Below are positions 44,794 through 54,148 of a stretch of DNA of 64,000 nucleotides, in pieces (position 1 is the first letter of the stretch; the number at the start of each line of letters is the position of its first letter). Made by a program: the position numbers and the translations under genes. The notes under the pieces are model-generated. The model saw nothing but the letters and a program-made list of their open reading frames with translations. It did not search any database and had not been told where the DNA came from. Where the stretch lies: positions 21,791-85,790 of the forward strand of contig MENK01000003.1 of assembly GCA_001768235.1 (NCBI GenBank), given 5' to 3'. Source of the stretch: Bacteroidetes bacterium GWB2_32_14. Its GTDB lineage: Bacteria; Bacteroidota; Bacteroidia; Bacteroidales; UBA12077.

Positions 44794-46428
44794 ATGAAAA
44801 AAAACCTGATTCATTTATTAATTGTCATAATGGCTATCTCTCTTTCAGGGATAATTATAGTTCAGTTTTTCTGGATAAAAAATGCAATCCGGGTAAAAGA
44901 AGCCGAATACAATGAGAATATCAGGGAAGCAATGGGGCGTATTATTCAAAAAATTGAACGAAAACAACAAGTTGTATTTATATCCGAAAACTGGAATAAT
45001 GGTTTTATGAGTTTATCTTCCAACCCTGATTCACAAATAAAAGGAAATAACTTCTATCAATATTTTACCAACGACACTATATTTATTATAAATGATGAAC
45101 AAACAAATAGCTCTAAAAATGTAGATGTAAAGATTACTGTAAAGACCGATAATGAGAAAAAAAAGGTTTTATGCGGGAATGGTAACAATACAGAAAAAAC
45201 TGTTGTTTATGTAAGCCCTGAATCTAAAAATAAAGTTGAAGAGGATTTCATATTTCTAGCTGATTCAGGACAAAATATCTCAAGTGTTAATACGTATAAA
45301 ATAAAAAAAACACAGCAACTGGAAGAAACCATTGAAAAAATGGTAGTAGAGTTTGAAACCAGGTTTAGCTCCGTTGAACAACGAATTAATATTGAAAATA
45401 TCAGGGAGTTAATTTACCAGGAAATTATTGAAAAGGGTATTGATTCTGACTTTCAGTATGCAATAATAAATGTACAGAATGACAGTATAGAGAACAAATC
45501 GCCAGAATTCAGCAAAAACCTTATGCCCTACTCATATAAAGCAAATCTTTTCCCTGATGATATCGTTGATAAATCAATCTACCTTTATTTATACCTGCCC
45601 GGTAAATATGGATTTATTTACAAATCTCTGGTATATTTACTTACCGGGTCTGTATTTTTTACCCTGGTTATTATTCTAATTTTTGGTTTTACTATCCGTA
45701 TTATTTATAAACAAAAAAAAATATCTGAAATTAAGTCGGATTTTATAAATAACATGACCCACGAATTTAAAACTCCAATTGCAACAATTTCTCTTGCTGC
45801 CGATTCAATATCAAATCCTAAAATAATCAATGATTCAGGTAAAATTTCAGAATATTTACGAATAATAAAAGAAGAAAACCGGCGCATGAACAACCAGGTT
45901 GAAAGCGTTTTGCAAATGTCGTTGCTCGAGAAAGACAAATTTAAATTGTCATTGACCGAAGCAAATTTACATGTATTGATTCAAAAAGCGATTCAGAACA
46001 TTGAGATACAGATTAAGCAAAAGAATGGCACTTTAAATTCAGTTCTTCATGCGCAAAATTCTGTAGCACGAATTGATGAAATTCATTTTCTGAATATCAT
46101 ACATAATCTGCTCGATAATGCGAATAAATACTCATATCAAAATCCGCAAATTAGTATTTCAACCCGGAATCAGAATGGCAATATTTTGATTTCAATAGAA
46201 GATCAGGGTATTGGCATAAAAAAGGAAGATTTGGTTCGTATTTTTGATAAGTTTTATAGGGTTTCGACCGGTAATATTCATAATGTAAAAGGTTTTGGGC
46301 TTGGATTAAGCTATGTAAAAGCTATTGTAACCCAGTTCGGTGGAACAATTCATGCAAGCAGTGAACCCAGGAAGGGTTCAAAATTTGAAATCAGTTTACC
46401 TGTAATACCTGTAAACAATGAAGAATAA
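44794..46428 (+). CDS. two-component sensor histidine kinase
   Basis: 544 residues from ATG 44794 (MKKNLIHLLIVIM); in-frame ATGs at 44779 and 44662 are earlier, but the latter is upstream of the promoter. Membrane helix 1 near 5-30, a periplasmic sensor region to about 275 with no known fold, and helix 2 near 276-305. Then come the dimerisation domain with NNMTHEFKTPIATISLAADS (H323 phosphorylated) and the ATPase domain (NLLDNANKYSYQNPQI, DQGIGIKKEDLVRIFDKFYR, GFGLGLSYVKAIV). The gene overlaps the regulator gene by 11 bases. The signal is unknown; the divergent exported protein may be involved. Confidence 0.95.
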   Translation: MKKNLIHLLIVIMAISLSGIIIVQFFWIKNAIRVKEAEYNENIREAMGRIIQKIERKQQVVFISENWNNGFMSLSSNPDSQIKGNNFYQYFTNDTIFIINDEQTNSSKNVDVKITVKTDNEKKKVLCGNGNNTEKTVVYVSPESKNKVEEDFIFLADSGQNISSVNTYKIKKTQQLEETIEKMVVEFETRFSSVEQRINIENIRELIYQEIIEKGIDSDFQYAIINVQNDSIENKSPEFSKNLMPYSYKANLFPDDIVDKSIYLYLYLPGKYGFIYKSLVYLLTGSVFFTLVIILIFGFTIRIIYKQKKISEIKSDFINNMTHEFKTPIATISLAADSISNPKIINDSGKISEYLRIIKEENRRMNNQVESVLQMSLLEKDKFKLSLTEANLHVLIQKAIQNIEIQIKQKNGTLNSVLHAQNSVARIDEIHFLNIIHNLLDNANKYSYQNPQISISTRNQNGNILISIEDQGIGIKKEDLVRIFDKFYRVSTGNIHNVKGFGLGLSYVKAIVTQFGGTIHASSEPRKGSKFEISLPVIPVNNEE

Positions 46429-47110
46429 CAATCATATTTTTTTAGTTGAAGATGATGCAAACTTTGGTTCTGTGTTAAAATCATATCTTGAAATGAACGA
46501 TTTTACAGTTACCTGGGTTCAGGATGGTGCTAAAGCCTTTGATACTTTTTTACAACAATCTTTCGATATTTGCATCCTCGATATCATGTTACCCAATATG
46601 GACGGGTTTTCAATCGCCAAAATCATAAAACAAAAAGAAAGTGAAATACCTGTTATTTTTTTAACTGCAAAAACCCTAAAAGATGATATTATTGAAGGAT
46701 TTAAAACAGGTGCCGATGACTATATTACAAAACCTTTCGATTCCGATATTTTACTTTATAAAATTAAAGCTATTTTAAAGCGCAATTATTCAAATTCTGA
46801 AAACGAATCCCTGTTTATAATTGGAAAATACGTGTTCGATTCAACTTTACGCGTTCTTAAATTCGAAAATAAAAGTATTCGTTTATCACCCAAAGAAGGC
46901 GATTTACTTAAAATGCTCTGCGCAAATAAAAATAAAATGCTTACCCGTGATAAAGCATTAAAGCAAATATGGGGCGATGATGGCTATTTTACAGCAAGAA
47001 GCATGGACGTTTATATTACCAGGCTTCGTAAATATTTACAAAACGACCCTTCTATTGAAATTGAAAATATTCATGGAAGCGGGTTTATTCTGAATATTAA
47101 GGAAACCTGA
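46418..47110 (+). CDS. OmpR/PhoB-family response regulator
   Basis: 230 residues. Receiver domain (about 5-120) with D55 in FDICILDIMLPNMDGF as the phosphorylation site, EDD near the N-terminus, conserved Thr in FLTAKT and Lys in YITKPFD. A winged-helix DNA-binding domain (about 130-228) ends YFTARSMDVYITRLRKYLQN. It overlaps the kinase gene by 11 bases, so the two are translated together. It probably binds the GTTAAA repeats upstream of its own operon. Confidence 0.95.
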   Translation: MKNNNHIFLVEDDANFGSVLKSYLEMNDFTVTWVQDGAKAFDTFLQQSFDICILDIMLPNMDGFSIAKIIKQKESEIPVIFLTAKTLKDDIIEGFKTGADDYITKPFDSDILLYKIKAILKRNYSNSENESLFIIGKYVFDSTLRVLKFENKSIRLSPKEGDLLKMLCANKNKMLTRDKALKQIWGDDGYFTARSMDVYITRLRKYLQNDPSIEIENIHGSGFILNIKET

Positions 47111-47120
47111 TTTTTAATGC

Positions 47121-47444
47121 TTAATAGTCGTTGTCTCTTTTCCTTTTTTTACCCAGGGTTTTTCCGCCCAGAATACCCCAGCCTCCGCTACCAATAAGAA
47201 ACCCGAAAGCATACCATGCACCATTGTTGTTTTGAGCATAAACAGTAATATCATCTCTAAAAAGCATTAACACGAAATCAATTGGAGCAATTATTCCGTG
47301 CCATAAGCCACCCCAGAATCTATAAGTATGCCCTTCGAGACAAGCATCTACAATTTCATTATTTGAACAAGATGAAAAAAACGCTAAAAGTAAAAATGCA
47401 ATTGCAAAAAAACCAAGCTGTTTGTGAATGTTCCGTGTTTTCAT
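47121..47444 (-). CDS. small lipoprotein/membrane protein, unknown
   Basis: 107 residues. Hydrophobic start with FFSSCSNNE, where the Cys near residue 26 may be lipidated, then IVDACLEGHTYRFWGGLWHG, a helix-like IIAPIDFVLMLF and a Gly-rich segment FGFLIGSGGWGILGG, ending in a basic tail. No function recognised. It converges on the regulator gene with 10 bases between stops. Confidence 0.62.
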   Translation of the reverse strand: MKTRNIHKQLGFFAIAFLLLAFFSSCSNNEIVDACLEGHTYRFWGGLWHGIIAPIDFVLMLFRDDITVYAQNNNGAWYAFGFLIGSGGWGILGGKTLGKKRKRDNDY

Positions 47445-47544
47445 ATTTTTTTTGAAATTAGTTTTTATTCAAATTTTGAAGATAAATTTAAAACTTACTT
47501 GTAAATATTCAATTATTCTATGGAATTAGTTCGATATTTTACAA

Positions 47545-47578
47545 ATAAAAAAGGACGTAGAAAAAGAACTACATCCTT
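47545..47578 (-). terminator. terminator of the charged-protein operon
   Basis: AAGGACGTAG (47551-47560) and CTACATCCTT (47569-47578) pair with one A/C mismatch, and on the minus strand the stem is followed by a T-run. It lies 20 bases beyond the stop of the 47599 gene. Confidence 0.85.
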
Positions 47579-47598
47579 AAATTCAATAAATCAAAAAT

Positions 47599-48219
47599 CT
47601 ATTCCTGATCTGTTTCTTCAGCCTGCTGAATCTGGGTTTCCAGTTCTTTCACTTTTGTTTCGGCCTTATCAATTTTTTCTTTTTTCTCGATGTATTCTTT
47701 TTCCGTTATCTTCCTGTCTTTCTTGTCTTTCTCCAACTTTTCTTTTGAAGCATTTATCTTTTCTTTAGCTTCGTTCACCTTTGCCTGGCTTTCAGAAACT
47801 GTTTGATCCAATTCTTTTTCTTTGTTTTCCTTATTCATTTTAGCTTCACTTGCCCGTTGTTGCCCAAATTCTTTACCCGACAGTTCACCTTTATCTTTAC
47901 CGTAAGCATTTCCTCTATCTTCTCCCTTTTCTTCCTTTTTACCTTTATCATCTTTACCTTTTTGTTTTTTATCGACTTGTTGATTCAAGGTATCATTTTC
48001 TGATTCAATTTCATCAGGTTCAGTTTTCTCTGCATCTTCGTTATCTTTTATTTTATCATCTTTTTCTACCTTTTTATCTTTTTCTTTATGTTCTTTTACT
48101 TTTTCATTTTTATTTTTTTCGTGTTTTCCTTTTTCCTGGGCATAAACTCCCGGTATGCTGAAAGTAAAGATAAATGCAACAATTAGTGCAATTATCCATG
48201 TATAATTATATTTCTTCAT
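47599..48219 (-). CDS. exported Lys/Glu-rich coiled-coil protein
   Basis: 206 residues from ATG 48219, the start of a clean signal peptide (MKKYNYTWIIALIVAFIFTF, ends GVYAQ); an upstream in-frame ATG at 48252 is less likely. Residues about 25-105 are almost wholly K, E and D. A Gly-containing motif GNAYGKDKGELSGKEFGQQR near 110 interrupts them, and residues about 130-206 form a long heptad-rich helix (ESQAKVNEAKEKINASKEKL). The domain is not known; the central motif is similar to ones seen in other Bacteroidota charged proteins. It follows the 48242 lipoprotein gene by 22 bases. Confidence 0.72.
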   Translation of the reverse strand: MKKYNYTWIIALIVAFIFTFSIPGVYAQEKGKHEKNKNEKVKEHKEKDKKVEKDDKIKDNEDAEKTEPDEIESENDTLNQQVDKKQKGKDDKGKKEEKGEDRGNAYGKDKGELSGKEFGQQRASEAKMNKENKEKELDQTVSESQAKVNEAKEKINASKEKLEKDKKDRKITEKEYIEKKEKIDKAETKVKELETQIQQAEETDQE

Positions 48220-48241
48220 TTTTATGGTTTTTAAGGTTAAG

Positions 48242-48442
48242 CTATAATTCATTTACAAGGTTTTCAAGTTCTTCGGCAGATTTTTCAATTTCTTGTTTTC
48301 TCTGATCAATTTGTTCAGAAATAGAATCGAGTTTTGCTGCTTCTGTATTTAGTTGTTCTATTTCCTTTTTTTCAGAAGCACTGGGGCCACATCCTGCAAT
48401 AAATAAGGATACTACGGATAATAAAAGAAAGATTTTTTTCAT
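48242..48442 (-). CDS. small coiled-coil lipoprotein
   Basis: 66 residues. The signal ends LFIAGC with the lipidated Cys at residue 18, followed by a single heptad-rich helix (KEIEQLNTEAAKLDSISEQI, KSAEELENLVNEL). It is short and Lpp-like in form, although no Lpp homology is claimed. It is upstream of and co-oriented with the 47599 charged coiled-coil gene, suggesting a membrane anchor for it. Confidence 0.75.
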   Translation of the reverse strand: MKKIFLLLSVVSLFIAGCGPSASEKKEIEQLNTEAAKLDSISEQIDQRKQEIEKSAEELENLVNEL

Positions 48443-48533
48443 ATAATTTGTTTTTAGGAGTTAAAAATATTTTACAATTTACTAAAATCTAATTTTTCAA
48501 TCAAGTAATTAATTGTTTAATAATTAGAAAATA

Positions 48534-48564
48534 TTTGTTGATTGAACCAATCGTTCTATTTTTG
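48534..48564 (+). promoter_or_regulatory. consensus Bacteroidota promoter for metallo-hydrolase gene
   Basis: TTTG (48534-48537), 19 bases, TATTTTTG (48557-48564) is an exact fit to TTTG-N19-TAnnTTTG. Transcription near 48571 would leave a leader of about 10 bases before the ATG at 48582, and the GTG at 48564 lies within the promoter. Confidence 0.75.
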
Positions 48565-48581
48565 TGTTTTACTTCACACTT

Positions 48582-49673
48582 ATGAAATTAAAAATGAAAT
48601 TAAAGATGACATTACTAATAATTTTCATTATTATCATTGCCATTCCTGTGGCAATCAATATTTTTATCCGGGTGAGCCCTGTTTTCGGAGGAAAAGCAAA
48701 AGGAGAAAACCTTATTCGTGTTGAAAGTTCGCCAAACTTTAAAAACGGAATATTTCAAAATCCAGAACCAACAATTATGATGGTTAAAAATGGTTCTGCA
48801 CTTAAAACACTACGAAAATTTATGAATGGTGTTGAAAATGGCAGGCCTGCTGAACCGGTAGAAACTGTACCGTTCGATAAGAAAGCATTTACAAAACCTG
48901 ATTCAGGAATTGTTTACACCTGGTTTGGGCATTCTACAATACTTGTAAATATTAATGGCACAATTATTCTTACAGATCCGGTTTTCAGTAAAGCTGCATC
49001 CCCTGTATCATTTATAAACAAAGCCTTTGAATATTCAAACCATTATACAGTTGCAGACTTACCAAACCCGGACATGGTAATTATTACACACGATCATTAC
49101 GATCACCTGGATTATAAAACCATTAAAGAACTCGACAGCAAAACCGGGAAGTTTTATGTTCCGCTTGGTGTTGAAGCACATTTGCTTCGTTGGGGAATAT
49201 CTCCTGATAAAATTAGTATTGCCGATTGGGGCGAATCATTCTCCGATTCAGGATTAAGGCTGACCTCTGCTCCTGCCCGTCATTTCTCGGGCAGAGGAAC
49301 CCGCGACAGAAATAAAACCTTGTGGTGTTCGTGGATAGTTCAGTCTGGTGAAAATAAACTATTTTTTGGCGGTGATTCCGGTTATGGCAGGCATTTTAAA
49401 GAAATTGGCGAGAAATATGGCCCTTTCGACTTAACTTTTCTTGAATGCGGGCAATACAATAAACAATGGCCTAATATTCATTCTATGCCCGAACAAACTG
49501 TTCAGGCTCATATAGATATTAAAGGGGAAAAACTTGTTCCCATACATTGGGGAAAATACAGGCTGAGTTTACATCCATGGACAGAACCTATAGAGCGGGT
49601 AACTGTTGCAGCCAAACTACAAAATGTTAAACTTATAAATACTAAAATTGGTGAGATTATTACTTTAAACTAA
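48582..49673 (+). CDS. metallo-beta-lactamase-fold hydrolase (NAPE-PLD/UlaG-like)
   Basis: 363 residues from ATG 48582, chosen because the consensus promoter ends at 48564. One N-terminal helix (MTLLIIFIIIIAIPVAINIF) anchors it in the inner membrane. The fold is shown by FGHSTILVNINGTIILTDPV, the metal motif THDHYDHLD, SAPARHFSGRG, FFGGDSGYGRHFKEIG and IHWGKY. The layout matches L-ascorbate lactonase/N-acyl-phosphatidylethanolamine phospholipase D-like enzymes, and the membrane helix favours a lipid substrate. Not proven. Confidence 0.9.
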   Translation: MKLKMKLKMTLLIIFIIIIAIPVAINIFIRVSPVFGGKAKGENLIRVESSPNFKNGIFQNPEPTIMMVKNGSALKTLRKFMNGVENGRPAEPVETVPFDKKAFTKPDSGIVYTWFGHSTILVNINGTIILTDPVFSKAASPVSFINKAFEYSNHYTVADLPNPDMVIITHDHYDHLDYKTIKELDSKTGKFYVPLGVEAHLLRWGISPDKISIADWGESFSDSGLRLTSAPARHFSGRGTRDRNKTLWCSWIVQSGENKLFFGGDSGYGRHFKEIGEKYGPFDLTFLECGQYNKQWPNIHSMPEQTVQAHIDIKGEKLVPIHWGKYRLSLHPWTEPIERVTVAAKLQNVKLINTKIGEIITLN

Positions 49674-49681
49674 AAACTCCA

Positions 49682-50050
49682 TTATTTCAATATTTCAAAA
49701 ATTGACGTTTCTATCTCTTTCATGTTAAAAGGTTTTCTGAAGTATTTATGAATTAGCCTCTCATTTAATGCATCCGCGATTTCTTCTGTAATATCGAAAC
49801 CCGTTAAAATGAAATATGAGATTTCAGGGAATTCTTTTTTTGCTAACCTGATAAATTCTATTCCATTCATTCCGGGCATTTTCATATCGCTTATTACAAC
49901 TTTTGTATGATTGTTTTTTTTAAGCAATTCATAACCTTCCAAACCCGACCCGGCTGTTAATACATTAAATTTATTTTTAAAATTTAATGCAAATAGCTTT
50001 AAATTGATTGGTTCATCATCAACGTAAAGCAAAGTTGGTTTCTCATTCAT
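49682..50050 (-). CDS. single-domain response regulator
   Basis: 122 residues forming only a receiver domain: VDDEP near 10-14, D55 in VVISDMKMPGMNG, the Thr in FILTGFD and Lys in YFRKPFN. There is no output domain. It overlaps the end of the large PAS kinase gene by 8 bases and is probably phosphorylated by that kinase, passing the signal to another protein. Confidence 0.92.
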   Translation of the reverse strand: MNEKPTLLYVDDEPINLKLFALNFKNKFNVLTAGSGLEGYELLKKNNHTKVVISDMKMPGMNGIEFIRLAKKEFPEISYFILTGFDITEEIADALNERLIHKYFRKPFNMKEIETSIFEILK

Positions 50051-52715
50051 TTTTTTTCTGTATTATTAATGGCAGATTAATTTTAACTGTTGTTCCTTTA
50101 TTTAATTGAGATTCAAATTCAATAGTTCCATCATGTTCCTGCAAAATATTATACGTGATTGAAAGTCCCAATCCTGTACCTTCGCCGGCTTCTTTGGTTG
50201 TAAAGAACGGGTCCATAATCTTAGGTATAATATCATCTCTCATTCCACAACCAGAATCTGTAATTGCTATTTCAATTTTTCCCTTATCTACTTTGGTCTT
50301 AATCGAGATAGTTCCTTTTTCGTTTATAGACTGAACAGCGTTGGTAAGTATATTTAATATTACCTGATGTAGTTTTCCCTCGTTACAAATTAAAAGGTGT
50401 GGTTCTGTTGTATAACTTTTAATAATTTCGATTTTATACTTTATTTGATTTTGAAGCATTACCAGGCAGTTATCAATAATTGAGTGTATATCACATTTAA
50501 TTCCCGGCAAATCATCGCGGCGGTTATAGTGATTTAAACTTGTAACAATAGCAGCAGCCCTTTCAACTCCCACGTTTATTCCTTCCATGAGTGGAGCAAC
50601 TTCATTTATATGATCTTTTAAATTCTCATCAAAATAATTTTCTAAACCAATAACTCCTCCTTTAATAAAATTTAAGGGGTTATTTATTTCATGCGCTACA
50701 CCTGCGGCAAGCACACCTAATGATGCCATTTTTTCTGCCTGAACAAGTTGTTTTTGTGTATTTTGCAAATTGAGTAACACAGCTTCCAGTTCTTCCCTCT
50801 GGTTATGTAACTCTTCGTTAGTAGAAACAAGTTCTTCGTTAGCTGTGGCTAACTCTTCAGTACGTTCCTGGACAAGTAACTCGAGATGATTTCGGTGTTT
50901 CTCAAGCTCTTGTTCAATATTCTTTTTTTCTGTAATATCACGTGTAATGGTCTGCAAAAAAGTCTGGTTGTTTAATGTTAACTTTGACATGATCCCACTA
51001 AACCAATGAGTTTTACCCCAGGTATCAATAAAACGGTTTTCGATAATCCCTGTATGAGTTTTTGTTCCCGATAAGAGTTCCTTTATTGCTTCTGTAATTA
51101 TATGAATATCTTCAGGATGAATATGTGCCGGCCGATTGGGGTTTGAATAATCTTTTTGAGTAATTCCCGTGATTAATTCAAGAGAAGAATTACCAAATAC
51201 TATATTCCCTTTTAAATCTGAAATCATTATGATATCAGGAAATGCTTCAATAATCGTTCTATATTTTTCTTCGCTTTCTTTTAATGCTTTTTCTGCCAAT
51301 TTCCGGTCGCTAATATCAACCATGGCACCAATAGAAGCAATAGTTTTTCCTTCAGGATCCAGTATAGGTGCTCCACTAACCAGAAAATCAATTTTTTTGC
51401 CATCTTTTGCCAGAAACGGGATTTCATAATGACTCTTACTTTTATTTATTCTAACCTGATTGGCTTGTTCAATTAGGTGATAATCCCGGGGGTCGTGCAA
51501 CATTTTATACCCTATTTTTCCAATAATCTCTTCAGGAGAATAACCCAATTTTTCAGTAAATTTTTTATTTACATATTGCACAATATGATTATTATCTGCA
51601 ACAATAATAACTTCGTTCAGGCTCTCCACAAGTGTCCGAAATTTTTCTTCACTTTCTTTTAAAGCCTTCATGGTTTGTTTTCGTTCTGTTATATCTACAA
51701 CAAAACCCTCGTAATATTTACTTTTACCATTAGAATCTCGAATCGCCCGGGAATTTTCACGAATTATAAGAACCTCTCCATTTTTTTTTCTCCATTCCGA
51801 TTCAAAGTCCTTTACAAACCCTTGTTTTTCGATTAATTCAACAAATCTATCTCTCGACGAATCTATATAAGCATCGTTATTTTTCAGGTTATGTTTCGAA
51901 ATATCTTCTATAGATTCAAATCCAAACATGTTTATAAATGCCGGATTGGCTTGCAAAATATGGCCATCGGGTGTGGTCTGGTAAACACCGACCTGGGCAT
52001 TTTCAAAAATATTTTTATATTTTATCTCGCTTTCTACAAATTTTTGTTCTGCTTTAATTCGAATCTGGTAATCGTGTTCAACTTTTTCCAATACCATATT
52101 GTTTATTCTCACGATCTGATATGTAGCAACACCTGAAAATACAAGTGCAACTGATGTATCAACCAAATAATCAACCAGCACAGAACTGGTTAAACCAAAC
52201 TCATCTTTAAATAACTGGACAAAAATGAATAGTACAGTAATATTTACAAATACATAGATAAAAATGGTTGATTTAAATTTACTTATAAATAAGGGAATGC
52301 TATTTATTATTGCCAGGATAATTACAATAGTATCAATCTGAGAGATTACATCACCCTTTCCGGCAAACATTATATACCAGACACATATATTTGCCGAAAT
52401 CATAAATAAATGAGCAGATAGATTAAAATACCCCTTGATTAATAGTTGTAAACAAGCCCCAAAAACAAAAAGCAAAATAACCTCGGGAATTATAATCGGT
52501 AAATATATTTTATTCAGCAAACTGCTTAATTGTACATAAGCTGATGAAATTGTGAGTAGAATAAGCCCTATAATAGCTGCAATACATATATTATAAAAAA
52601 CACGAACTTTTAATTGTGTTGTAAAATCTGTTTCCTGGTAATTTTTTAAAATTTCAGGCATCTTTTCTCCCGATGAGTTAATTGATTCTTTATTCTTATT
52701 TATCGGAATTTCCAT
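50043..52715 (-). CDS. membrane-bound PAS-domain sensor histidine kinase
   Basis: 890 residues from ATG 52715; the frame can be extended to a TTG at 52766, which is unlikely. About six helices lie in residues 25-215 (VFYNICIAAIIGLILLTISS, IIIPEVILLFVFGACLQLLI, STIFIYVFVNITVLFIFVQL). Three PAS domains follow (about 235-355, 360-480, 485-610), then a long coiled coil, HisKA with AAGVAHEINNPLNFIKGG (H675) and an ATPase domain (NILTNAVQSINEKGTI, DSGCGMRDDIIPKIMDPFFT, GTGLGLSITYNIL). It overlaps the receiver gene by 8 bases. The signal is unknown. Confidence 0.93.
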   Translation of the reverse strand: MEIPINKNKESINSSGEKMPEILKNYQETDFTTQLKVRVFYNICIAAIIGLILLTISSAYVQLSSLLNKIYLPIIIPEVILLFVFGACLQLLIKGYFNLSAHLFMISANICVWYIMFAGKGDVISQIDTIVIILAIINSIPLFISKFKSTIFIYVFVNITVLFIFVQLFKDEFGLTSSVLVDYLVDTSVALVFSGVATYQIVRINNMVLEKVEHDYQIRIKAEQKFVESEIKYKNIFENAQVGVYQTTPDGHILQANPAFINMFGFESIEDISKHNLKNNDAYIDSSRDRFVELIEKQGFVKDFESEWRKKNGEVLIIRENSRAIRDSNGKSKYYEGFVVDITERKQTMKALKESEEKFRTLVESLNEVIIVADNNHIVQYVNKKFTEKLGYSPEEIIGKIGYKMLHDPRDYHLIEQANQVRINKSKSHYEIPFLAKDGKKIDFLVSGAPILDPEGKTIASIGAMVDISDRKLAEKALKESEEKYRTIIEAFPDIIMISDLKGNIVFGNSSLELITGITQKDYSNPNRPAHIHPEDIHIITEAIKELLSGTKTHTGIIENRFIDTWGKTHWFSGIMSKLTLNNQTFLQTITRDITEKKNIEQELEKHRNHLELLVQERTEELATANEELVSTNEELHNQREELEAVLLNLQNTQKQLVQAEKMASLGVLAAGVAHEINNPLNFIKGGVIGLENYFDENLKDHINEVAPLMEGINVGVERAAAIVTSLNHYNRRDDLPGIKCDIHSIIDNCLVMLQNQIKYKIEIIKSYTTEPHLLICNEGKLHQVILNILTNAVQSINEKGTISIKTKVDKGKIEIAITDSGCGMRDDIIPKIMDPFFTTKEAGEGTGLGLSITYNILQEHDGTIEFESQLNKGTTVKINLPLIIQKKNE

Positions 52716-52974
52716 AAATTCCAGTTTACAGGTTATGTTAAAACTATTATTTATACATGACAACAACCAATCAGATAAACTTACTGCTAATCAGCACCTT
52801 TGCCCGGGCAATTAAATCTTTAATGATTAGATATCAAATATTTATATTTATTAAATTTATGTAATGTTTTATTAATTTACAAGATTCAATAGAACCATCT
52901 GATAATTTACGCTAAAAGGCAAATAAAAAAGGGCTATTGTTTCCAATTGCCCTACTAAATATGGTCAAAAAGTT
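52716..52974. other. intergenic region with terminator of PfkB gene
   Basis: 259 bases. At 52925-52953 AGGGC and GCCCT flank a TTG/CAA inner pair with T-rich sequence following on the minus strand, so this is the terminator of the PfkB kinase gene. The rest is the leader region of the PAS kinase without recognisable promoter elements. Confidence 0.5.
52925..52953 (-). terminator. terminator of PfkB-type kinase gene
   Basis: On the minus strand AGGGC, 14 bases containing a TTG/CAA pair, GCCCT, then TTTTTT. It begins 22 bases beyond the stop codon. Confidence 0.8.
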
Positions 52975-53940
52975 TTAAATATTCTTTTTAATATAATCCC
53001 ATGTTTCGGGTTTCATTTTCGATCCAATTACTTCTATTACTTTGCTTGCACATAATGAACCAATTCGTCCACATTTATCCATTGGCATATTATTTACCAA
53101 ACCGTACAAAAAGCCTGAAGCATATAAATCGCCTGCCCCGGTTGTATCAATTGAATTTGCTTTAAATGGTTCAATTATATATGTTTTTCCATTGTTTTTA
53201 ACCAACGATCCTTTTTTGCCAATTTTAACAACAGCAATCTCGCAATATTCAGCCAATTCGTTTAATGCTTCTTCAGGACTCTTTCCTGTAAATGCTTTTG
53301 ACTCTTCTTCGTTTGCAAAAATAATATCAACGTAATCTTTTACATATTTTTTAAAAAAATCAATATTCTCGTTAACAACATTATAACTCGCCATATCAAT
53401 AGAAATCTTCATGTTATTTGCTTTAGCCAACCGGGCAGCCTTATTCATTAAAGCATGGTTCTGTACAAGATACCCTTCGATATGAAGATATTGATATCCT
53501 TTAAACTGTTCAGCATTCAAATCGTTCTCGCTAAGCTCAACTGCAGCACCCAAATAAGTTGCAAATGTACGTTCCGAATCGGGAGAAACCAATGCAATGG
53601 CTCTGCCAGTATCTGTTTTGCTTTTTAGCATTATAGGCTCAATTTTGTTTTCGCGCATATCTGAACTAAAAAATTCGCCAAACTCATCGTTACCTACTTT
53701 TCCAATATAACCGGTTGCGGCTCCTAAATTTGCCAATCCATGTATTGCATTTGCAGCAGAACCTCCTGACGATTGTGATTTTTCAAATTTTGAAGTAGCC
53801 TGGTTAATTTTCTCGGCAAATTCGCGATCCGACAACTGCATACTTCCTTTCTTTAAAAGAAATTTTTCAAGAATCAAATCATCAGGTAATTTGGTCATAA
53901 TATCAACCAATGCATTTCCTATTCCCAGTACTTTATCCAT
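52975..53940 (-). CDS. PfkB-family sugar/nucleoside kinase (adenosine-kinase-like)
   Basis: 321 residues, cytoplasmic. N-terminal GIGNALVDI and the GG-containing segment SSGGSAANAIHGLANLGAAT correspond to PfkB motif 1. ANSIDTTGAGDLYASGFLYG is motif 2, with the DTTGAGD anion hole and catalytic Asp. The closest pattern is adenosine kinase/ribokinase-like enzymes of Bacteroidota. The substrate cannot be fixed. It has a T-rich terminator and a possible -7 TACTTTTG at 53970-53977. Confidence 0.92.
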   Translation of the reverse strand: MDKVLGIGNALVDIMTKLPDDLILEKFLLKKGSMQLSDREFAEKINQATSKFEKSQSSGGSAANAIHGLANLGAATGYIGKVGNDEFGEFFSSDMRENKIEPIMLKSKTDTGRAIALVSPDSERTFATYLGAAVELSENDLNAEQFKGYQYLHIEGYLVQNHALMNKAARLAKANNMKISIDMASYNVVNENIDFFKKYVKDYVDIIFANEEESKAFTGKSPEEALNELAEYCEIAVVKIGKKGSLVKNNGKTYIIEPFKANSIDTTGAGDLYASGFLYGLVNNMPMDKCGRIGSLCASKVIEVIGSKMKPETWDYIKKNI

Positions 53941-53969
53941 TATTTTACTTTTAAATTCATAATTAGCTG

Positions 53970-53977
53970 CAAAAGTA
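53970..53977 (-). promoter_or_regulatory. possible -7 element for PfkB gene
   Basis: The minus strand reads TACTTTTG (TAnnTTTG), 29 bases from the ATG at 53940; the -33 region is poor. Confidence 0.4.
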
Positions 53978-54099
53978 AGAAGATAATTTTAATAGACTTA
54001 TAATTCAATTAAAATCATCAGTAAAATATATCTTAAAAATTTTTGTTTTTTTAAACTTGGTTACAGGGGGATTTAATCTTTCAGGTTTACGTTTTAATA

Positions 54100-54131
54100 A
54101 AAAACCGTCTTAAAATATTAAGGCGGTTTTT
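54100..54131. terminator. terminator downstream of STAS-like gene
   Basis: AAAAACCGTCTTAA (54100-54113) pairs with TTAAGGCGGTTTTT (54118-54131) through one G-U pair, a 14-bp stem with a 4-base loop, flanked by T-rich and A-rich runs. It serves the minus-strand gene ending at 54149. Confidence 0.9.
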
Positions 54132-54148
54132 AGATTTATTTAAATCAA

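Noticed and set aside
47520..48161. Several plus-strand ORFs (60-103 codons) rich in Phe, Leu and Ser
   Set aside because: They are the complement of the Lys/Glu-rich minus-strand gene; the biased composition makes false open frames.
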